The translations under genes and the position numbers were made by a program. The notes under the pieces were generated by a model, which worked only from the letters and a program-made list of their open reading frames with translations, had not been told where the DNA came from and did not search any database. DNA of 19,389 nt from JBKHBT01 sp046542255 (GTDB lineage Bacteria; UBP14; UBA6098; JBKHBT01): contig JBKHBT010000064.1 of NCBI GenBank assembly GCA_046542255.1, forward strand, positions 1 to 19,389, read 5' to 3'. Below, in pieces: positions 14,396-19,389 of the stretch. How positions within the stretch are numbered: the stretch's first letter is position 1; every line of letters starts with the position of its first letter.

Positions 14396-15772
14396 TCAAC
14401 CATACCGAATCGCATCAATAGGCTTTAGCCTGGCAGCATAAGATGCTGGATAAATTGCGGAAACCATTGAAATGCCAAATGATGCAATTACTATGAAAAA
14501 CACATCCCAGAATTGTACCTTCATGGGAAGCTGGCTAATGGTATAAAGTTCGGCCGGTAGTGAAATTACTCCATAGTTCTGCTGAATTATGCAAAGAGCA
14601 ATCCCAACAACGGTACCGAGAACTGTCCCGATGATACCGACATAGGCGCCCTGAAGAATAAAAATCTTGCGTATTCTCTTTTGGCCTATTCCAAGAGCAC
14701 GCAGGACACCGATTTCTGTTGTCCTTTCCAGGACTACCATTATCAAAGTGCTGGCAATATTGAAAGCTGCGACGGCTATTATAAGAGATAGCACCAGCGT
14801 AAGCCCCCATTTTTCGAGAGTCATCCAGCTATACAGGTTCTTATTCATCTGTGCCCAGGATTTGAAATAATATGGAAATCCAATTCTCTCCTCGAGAACA
14901 GCTGCGACTTTGTCAGCATCATAGAAATTATCGATTTTAATTTGAAGGCCGGAGATATTGGTTCCCATATCGAAAAAATCCTGTGCAACATCCATCGGAA
15001 TATAGGCGAGCGTGGCATCGTAGTCATAGAGGCCGGTTTCGAAGATTGCCGAAACCTGAAATCTCTTTGGTTTCGGCCTCATGCCGCCGAATGCGCCTTT
15101 TTTGCCCGCAAGTGTGTACATTATAATCGTATCGCCCGGCAAAACCTGAAGATTGCTGGCAAGGCCTGTTCCCAGGGTTATCGGGGGTAGGATATCTGGC
15201 GGGTTCTTCTCAAGCTCCAGCACTTTTCTGCTGGGATCCATATCTTGCGGATATTTGCTGGCATCTTTTTCGATGCTTTCTCTTTTGCGGAAATCGGTCT
15301 GTTTATAATAGCCCTTTTCCCATCTGTCGGAGAAAAACATTCCGCTGGTAACCTTATCTATGACATCGCTGGCCTTTTTTTCATAAGATGGCATAATCCC
15401 GCGCACTACTATGCCATAGGTCTTATCACGGCTGGAAATAACCGTTTGATTATAGACAAATGGCGCCACAGCCTCGATATCTTTATGGCTTTCTTCGACT
15501 CGTTTCATCACTTCTTTGGTTTTGGAAAGCCCATCTTTTTCGAAGCTATACATTGTGATATGTGCATTTGTGCTAATCATTCTGCCACGAATGACATCTT
15601 TTAGGCCGTTCATCATCGATAGCGAGACAATAAGCGCCATCACTCCCAGAAAAATGCTTCCTATCGAAAAGAATGTAACCAGCTTCACAAAACCGCTACG
15701 CGGCCTTTTTGAAAAGAGATAGCGTCTTGCAATCCATAGCTCAAAGCGGGATTTCTTTTTTTTATCCGGCAT
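14396..15772 (-). CDS. LolC/LolE-type ABC transporter permease (lipoprotein release)
   Basis: Encodes 458 residues. The layout is one N-terminal helix (about 25-55, LVTFFSIGSIFLGVMALIVS), a large periplasmic domain (about 56-325) and three C-terminal helices (TLVLSLIIAVAAFNIASTLI; AYVGIIGTVLGTVVGIALCI; VFFIVIASFGISMVSAIYPA), ending ARLKPIDAIRYG. The coupling segment ERTTEIGVLRALG is typical of LolC/E, which extracts lipoproteins from the inner membrane for LolA. It is longer than the usual ~400-415 residues because of a charged insert at about residues 150-200 (EKGYYKQTDFRKRESIEKDA...). Its ATG directly abuts the lysS stop codon, with no intergenic base. No LolD ATPase or second permease is adjacent, so it may work as a homodimer with an ATPase encoded elsewhere. 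Confidence 0.88.
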   Translation of the reverse strand: MPDKKKKSRFELWIARRYLFSKRPRSGFVKLVTFFSIGSIFLGVMALIVSLSMMNGLKDVIRGRMISTNAHITMYSFEKDGLSKTKEVMKRVEESHKDIEAVAPFVYNQTVISSRDKTYGIVVRGIMPSYEKKASDVIDKVTSGMFFSDRWEKGYYKQTDFRKRESIEKDASKYPQDMDPSRKVLELEKNPPDILPPITLGTGLASNLQVLPGDTIIMYTLAGKKGAFGGMRPKPKRFQVSAIFETGLYDYDATLAYIPMDVAQDFFDMGTNISGLQIKIDNFYDADKVAAVLEERIGFPYYFKSWAQMNKNLYSWMTLEKWGLTLVLSLIIAVAAFNIASTLIMVVLERTTEIGVLRALGIGQKRIRKIFILQGAYVGIIGTVLGTVVGIALCIIQQNYGVISLPAELYTISQLPMKVQFWDVFFIVIASFGISMVSAIYPASYAARLKPIDAIRYG

Positions 15773-17272
15773 CTATTCCTTTTTTGCCTCTTCTTCGGCT
15801 TCAGCTTCGGCTTCTAATTTTGGCCTTGTAAGAGGGAATAGCAGGATATCGCGAAGAGAATAGGTATCGGTGAAAATCATCGTAATTCTATCGATGCCGA
15901 ATCCGATGCCGCCTGTTGGTGGCATTCCGTGTTCCATTGCTTCGAGGAAGTCCTCATCGAGTACCTGTGCTTCCGGGTCGCCTTTTGCGCGATAGCTCAT
16001 CTGCTCTTCGAAACGTTGCCTCTGGTCGATTGGGTCATTCAGCTCTGTAAATGCATTAGCGATCTCCATGCCAAACCAGAAAAGCTCGAATCTCTCGACA
16101 ATTGCTTCGTCATCCGGCTTACGCTTGGCAAGCGGCGATAAAATGACAGGATAGTCCATCACAAAAGTAGGATCGATAAGATTTGGCTCGACAAACTCCG
16201 AGAAGACCTCATCAAGAAGCTGGCCGCGATTGGCATCGGGAGCCATATCGACATTTTTAGACTTCAGATGCGAACGAAGTTCATCATCGGTGGCATATCT
16301 TGCATCGATTCCAGCATATTCATCGATCGATTCGAAGAAGCCAATTCTCTTGAATGGAGCCTTCAATGTAGATTCAATTTCATTATATTGGACTTTATTG
16401 CCCATATCGAGATATTCTGCAATCGCGTTTAGAAGATTTTCTGCCAGTTCCATCATTCCATGATAGTCGGAATATGCTTCATAAAGCTCCAGCATGGTAA
16501 ATTCGGGGTTATGGAAACGGTCTATGCCTTCATTTCGGAATATCTTGCCGATTTCATATACCTTCTCGAGACCGCCAATAATAAGTCTTTTAAGATATAG
16601 CTCGATAGCGATTCGCATATATAGCTTCATCTCCATCGTATTATGATGAGTAGTAAAAGGCCTAGCAGATGCACCGCCATAGAGAGGCTGCAGTACAGGT
16701 GTTTCGACTTCTATGAAGCCTTTTTCATCGAGATGCCGGCGAATTGCCGATATGATTCTGCTTCTTGTTTCGAAGCGGCTTTTGACATCGGGGTCCATGA
16801 TAGTATCGAGATAACGATATCTGACTTTTAGGTCTTCGTCCTGAAGGCCATGCCATTTTTCCGGAAGCGGCATAATCGACTTGGAAATCAGAGTAAAGTC
16901 TTTAACGCCGACTGTTTGCTCGCCGGTTCTTGTGGTGAAAAGAACGCCGGTTATATTGAGGAAATCGCCAATATCGATCATCTTTAGCAGCTTGTATTTA
17001 TCGGCACCGACTATATTTTTTCGGAAATATAGCTGGATTTTCCCGGTTCTGTCCTGAATATGTGCGAAAGAACTGCCTCCATGAGAGCGAAATGCCACCA
17101 TTCTCCCTGCAATTTGGACTGGTTCTTCACTTTCTGCGAATTTTTCAAATTTCTCAAATAATTCTGCGATATCATAGTCTGCGAAACTACGAGTTGGATA
17201 AGGGTCTATGCCCTGTTCTCGAAGCTTCACAAGCTTTTCGATTCGAATATCTCTTTCGGGTGGTTTCGACAT
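15773..17272 (-). CDS. lysS: Lysyl-tRNA synthetase, class II
   Basis: Encodes 499 residues, the normal length. An OB-fold anticodon-binding domain (about 53-135; VQIAGRMVAFRSHGGSSFAH, GKIQLYFRK) precedes the class II catalytic core: motif 1 region (RSRIISAIRRHLDEKGFIEV, about 170-189), motif 2 (FRNEGIDRFHNPEFTMLE, 245-262) and motif 3 (GGIGFGIDRITM, near 460-475). It charges tRNA-Lys in the cytoplasm. It ends in an acidic, low-complexity tail EAEAEAEEEAKKE. AGGAAA precedes the ATG at 17270-17272. It is the first gene of an operon with the LolC/E-type permease. Confidence 0.97.
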   Translation of the reverse strand: MSKPPERDIRIEKLVKLREQGIDPYPTRSFADYDIAELFEKFEKFAESEEPVQIAGRMVAFRSHGGSSFAHIQDRTGKIQLYFRKNIVGADKYKLLKMIDIGDFLNITGVLFTTRTGEQTVGVKDFTLISKSIMPLPEKWHGLQDEDLKVRYRYLDTIMDPDVKSRFETRSRIISAIRRHLDEKGFIEVETPVLQPLYGGASARPFTTHHNTMEMKLYMRIAIELYLKRLIIGGLEKVYEIGKIFRNEGIDRFHNPEFTMLELYEAYSDYHGMMELAENLLNAIAEYLDMGNKVQYNEIESTLKAPFKRIGFFESIDEYAGIDARYATDDELRSHLKSKNVDMAPDANRGQLLDEVFSEFVEPNLIDPTFVMDYPVILSPLAKRKPDDEAIVERFELFWFGMEIANAFTELNDPIDQRQRFEEQMSYRAKGDPEAQVLDEDFLEAMEHGMPPTGGIGFGIDRITMIFTDTYSLRDILLFPLTRPKLEAEAEAEEEAKKE

Positions 17273-17339
17273 TGTATTTCCTTTCGATATTTAACATCTT
17301 CATACCAAGTTTTAATAAATTGCCATAAACTGTAGTAAT

Positions 17340-17368
17340 AGTTTAGACAATAATTTCAAAATATACAA
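17340..17368 (-). promoter_or_regulatory. Putative promoter of lysS
   Basis: On the minus strand TTGTAT (17368-17363) is followed after 17 bp by TAAACT (17345-17340), about 70 nt before the lysS start. The match is moderate. Nothing else is recognised between 17273 and repeat E except a 29-codon frame without a ribosome binding site. Confidence 0.3.
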
Positions 17369-17500
17369 CTTTTTTGTTTTTTTTGCAAGATATACAATAC
17401 TCTTATGGAGTTGACTGTCAGCATTAAAAGGGCAATTAATCTTATTTTTCGTTTTGGACAGGTTCTTGTTGCATTATTAGGTTTTCTCTGTTAAACGCAT

Positions 17501-17558
17501 ACATATATATGATGTTTTAGCCGGAGAACTATGACAATTGGGAACATCACATTGTCTT
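17501..17558 (-). repeat. Dispersed repeat, copy E (diverged, - orientation)
   Basis: Plus strand: ATATATGATGTTTTAGCC, then a GACAAT...ATTGTC hairpin (17533-17538 with 17551-17556) whose loop keeps GGAACA. It aligns with copies B and F, but the AGGCTTCACT part of the linker is missing and the AT-rich arm is short. It overlaps the 3' end of the FAD oxidoreductase gene, supplying its stop codon and last codons. Confidence 0.7.
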
Positions 17559-19049
17559 ATCGAACTGAATTTTTTCTTTTTTGCAAAGTCGCATAATTGT
17601 GTCTTTTCCCATAATTAAAGCAACGGGTAACCCACCGGGAGGTTGCAACCATTGTCCACTTAGCATCAGGTTTTTTAGTCCTTTGATTTTTCCTGTATGG
17701 GCCAGTGATTTCCCCGACAAGGTCGGCCAGAAAGCCATAAATGCTCCACGATAAGCATTGCAATAACGTTTATAGGTTTGTGGACTGGCAACATCTAGTA
17801 ATTTAAGTTTGCCTTTCATATAGAGGAAACGCATTTCCATTGCCTTGATAACTTCCTCTCCAATGCGCGTTTTTTCTTGCATATATTCTTCTTTATCTTC
17901 TATAAGGTTCTCCCATTTAGACAATTCAGGCTCGAACTGATTGATAGCAAAGGTTACAACGGAATGGCCTTTTGGGGCAAATTCTTTTTCATAGGCATAG
18001 TGAGTCATTTGCAAATTTTCAATTGGTTTATTATTCTGATTAATGTTAATTGAATTCACAGGAAAGCGCAGTGTACGCGGTATATCATCCATTGTGCCTT
18101 CGTAACCGATACCAACATAAATGTTTGATGCCAATGGATAGTCTTTTGGATTATTGTACCTTTTTTGGAATTTCGGGTCGTTATATTCTCCTTTTAGAAG
18201 CCCTTCATACAGGACTTTGGCATCACAAGCTGCAATAAAATAATCGCCTGTAAATGATTTACCATTGCTGCAATCAACTCTATTGACCTTCCTTCCTTTA
18301 ATGGTAAAATCCGTAACCTCACACGATGTTTCAACTTTACCTCCTAAAGAAACATATTTATTCGCCATTCGCATCGCCATGGCTTTAGAGCCGCCATAAG
18401 GAATAGATGATTGGTTTCCAGTAAATGTACCAAGTGGAAAGAGAATCGAGATTGCACTAAAATCTCCGGCAGGCATAAATGAATTAATAGCACCACTTAG
18501 CGCAGAATGTTTAAATTTATTGGCGAGTTGCTGCACACTGAGCTTACTGTATTTCTGCATAATGGGGCCAATGTCTTTCATGGATACCATATATTTGATT
18601 TTTTCAAAAATATTCATCATATCCATAGGCTTTCCGACAGGCATTTGAAATGACTGCAGTTTTTTAATTGCTCCGCAAAATTCATCGATTGAGTCTCGGT
18701 CATCTGGTGATATTTCAAGCCAACTTGATTTAAGTCGTTCTAGGTCACGATAGAAGTTTACAGTTATATCCTGATATTCAAAAGCCAGAAAGCTTTCGGG
18801 ATGATATATTTCAATGCCATCTAAAGCACCAACGGAATCCCAGAGTCGGCGTATGGGTGTCCCTTCTTTTGTGCCTACTAACCAGTGGATGCAGCCGTCA
18901 ATATGATAATTTTCTCTGCTCCAACCAGTACATTCTCCCCCCAAGGTATGATGTTTTTCAAGAATAATACTTTCAAAACCATTTTTCTGGGCAAAGATGC
19001 CAGCTGTCAAACCAGAAATACCTCCTCCAATTATTACTATTTTTTTCAT
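17547..19049 (-). CDS. CrtI/phytoene-desaturase-like FAD-dependent oxidoreductase
   Basis: Encodes 500 residues from ATG 19047-19049, behind AAAGGGCGG; a longer frame from 19166 runs through promoter-like sequence and is rejected. It starts MKKIVIIGGGISGLTAG, an ADP-binding Rossmann motif, with E31 to bind ribose and LGGECTGW, as in the phytoene desaturase/retinol saturase group. The C-terminal GQWLQPPGGLPVALIMGKDTI is the second FAD contact. Such enzymes desaturate, saturate or isomerise polyenes and related lipids; no carotenoid genes are nearby, so the substrate is unknown. By hand count it has about 4 TCGA sites against about 27 in the equally long lysS next to it, a sign of recent acquisition. 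Copies E and F of the dispersed repeat flank it in the same orientation. The last four residues (DKTM) and the stop come from copy E. Confidence 0.88.
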   Translation of the reverse strand: MKKIVIIGGGISGLTAGIFAQKNGFESIILEKHHTLGGECTGWSRENYHIDGCIHWLVGTKEGTPIRRLWDSVGALDGIEIYHPESFLAFEYQDITVNFYRDLERLKSSWLEISPDDRDSIDEFCGAIKKLQSFQMPVGKPMDMMNIFEKIKYMVSMKDIGPIMQKYSKLSVQQLANKFKHSALSGAINSFMPAGDFSAISILFPLGTFTGNQSSIPYGGSKAMAMRMANKYVSLGGKVETSCEVTDFTIKGRKVNRVDCSNGKSFTGDYFIAACDAKVLYEGLLKGEYNDPKFQKRYNNPKDYPLASNIYVGIGYEGTMDDIPRTLRFPVNSININQNNKPIENLQMTHYAYEKEFAPKGHSVVTFAINQFEPELSKWENLIEDKEEYMQEKTRIGEEVIKAMEMRFLYMKGKLKLLDVASPQTYKRYCNAYRGAFMAFWPTLSGKSLAHTGKIKGLKNLMLSGQWLQPPGGLPVALIMGKDTIMRLCKKEKIQFDKTM

Positions 19050-19096
19050 ATGAATCCGCCCTTTTACTTCTACTATATCATTTACGCTTCTATCAT

Positions 19097-19124
19097 ATAA
19101 TAAAAGAATATAAGAACCCCTCAA
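19097..19124 (-). promoter_or_regulatory. Putative promoter of the FAD oxidoreductase gene
   Basis: On the minus strand TTGAGG (19124-19119) is followed after 16 bp by TATTAT (19102-19097), about 45 nt before the ATG at 19049. It lies between the gene and repeat F, so the gene would carry its own promoter. Confidence 0.4.
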
Positions 19125-19217
19125 AACTGCAAGATAAATTTCCTGAACTATATAAAATTCCTGCATAATTTTCTATTTATTATGATATATTTTTTGAGAG
19201 ATTTTATAGTAGTCATC

Positions 19218-19327
19218 TTTTAAAAACATATATAAGTAACATTCATAATAAGTAATATATATCAAGCAAAAGGCCCTACTGACGTTTTAGCCTGAAAAGC
19301 ATGACAATGGGGAACAGCCATTGTCTG
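19218..19327 (-). repeat. Dispersed two-hairpin repeat, copy F (complete, - orientation)
   Basis: Plus strand: TTTTAAAAACATATATAAGT, an AT-rich stretch, AGCAAAAGGCCCTACTGACG from 19265, TTTTAGCCTGAAAAGCATG, then GACAATGG (19303-19310), loop GGAACAG, CCATTGTC (19318-19325). All parts of copies A and B are present in the same order. The stem has changed from GACAATGCG to GACAATGG while remaining fully paired. No gene is recognised from 19050 to the window end apart from this repeat and the promoter listed above. Confidence 0.8.
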
Positions 19328-19389
19328 GAGAATTTCTAAACCTAAAGCGGCCTCGTACAGCAAACTCCATATTATTCCTTTAATTAATA

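Noticed and set aside
17405..17494. 29-codon hydrophobic ORF between lysS and repeat E
   Set aside because: No ribosome binding site and no family resemblance; such frames arise by chance in AT-rich gaps.
17501..19327. Integron cassette flanked by attC sites
   Set aside because: The order of repeat and gene resembles a cassette, but the RYYYAAC/GTTRRRY core pair is not found at the right places and no IntI gene is visible; other copies sit between housekeeping genes in both orientations.
1..19389. CRISPR array
   Set aside because: The repeats are dispersed over kilobases with unequal spacing and mixed orientation; no cas gene is seen.

Overview
The window looks like a chromosomal segment of an uncultured, AT-rich, diderm (Gram-negative type) bacterium. 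Evidence for two membranes: a LolC/E-type lipoprotein-release permease, a type IV pilin, a probable outer-membrane barrel, and a large secreted surface protein ending in GWN-type modules of the kind common in the FCB superphylum and related candidate phyla. Strong AGGAGG-type ribosome binding sites precede several genes, which argues against a typical member of Bacteroidota. I cannot name the phylum with confidence. Most native genes are very rich in the tetranucleotide TCGA.

Layout. 1-1876 (minus): the 5' end of an unidentified gene and, upstream of it, a GT-C-like membrane glycosyltransferase. 2076-2212: remnant of a surface protein. 2392-4701 (plus): a 769-residue secreted Ig-like surface protein with a 5' leader hairpin and an intrinsic terminator. 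5032-5889: a YitT-family membrane protein. 6218-6418: a 66-residue stand-alone MshEN-like mini-protein. 6689-7117: a type IV pilin behind a near-perfect sigma-54 promoter. 7119-8928 (minus): an M20 amidohydrolase overlapping a Crp/Fnr-type regulator. 9121-9804 (plus): a probable outer-membrane protein with terminator. 9857-10285: two broken gene ends meeting at a perfect hairpin. 10341-11628 (plus): a compact ResB-CcsA pair for cytochrome c maturation. 11888-14326 (plus): a YfhO-family membrane protein. 14396-17272 (minus): lysS followed without a gap by a LolC/E-type permease. 17547-19049 (minus): a CrtI/phytoene-desaturase-like FAD oxidoreductase.

The most unusual element is a dispersed repeat of about 60-120 bp, found six times. 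Its full form has a short GACAATGCG hairpin with a GAACAG/CTGTTC loop, a conserved linker (sense strand AAAACATCAGTGAAGCC) and a long AT-rich hairpin ending in TTTTAAA. Copies lie in the leaders of the yitT-like gene and the MshEN mini-gene, after ccsA, at the junction of two truncated genes, and on both sides of the desaturase-like gene, where one copy supplies that gene's stop codon. The desaturase gene has about 4 TCGA sites against about 27 in the equally long lysS (hand count), so it looks acquired. The repeats may be a miniature mobile element, a structured RNA element, or sites at which the genome rearranges.

Functional themes are cell-envelope building (GT-C enzyme, YfhO, Lol permease, surface proteins), surface appendages (pilin, MshEN mini-protein), respiration (ResB-CcsA) and housekeeping (lysS). 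No tRNA, rRNA, CRISPR array, transposase or integrase was recognised.
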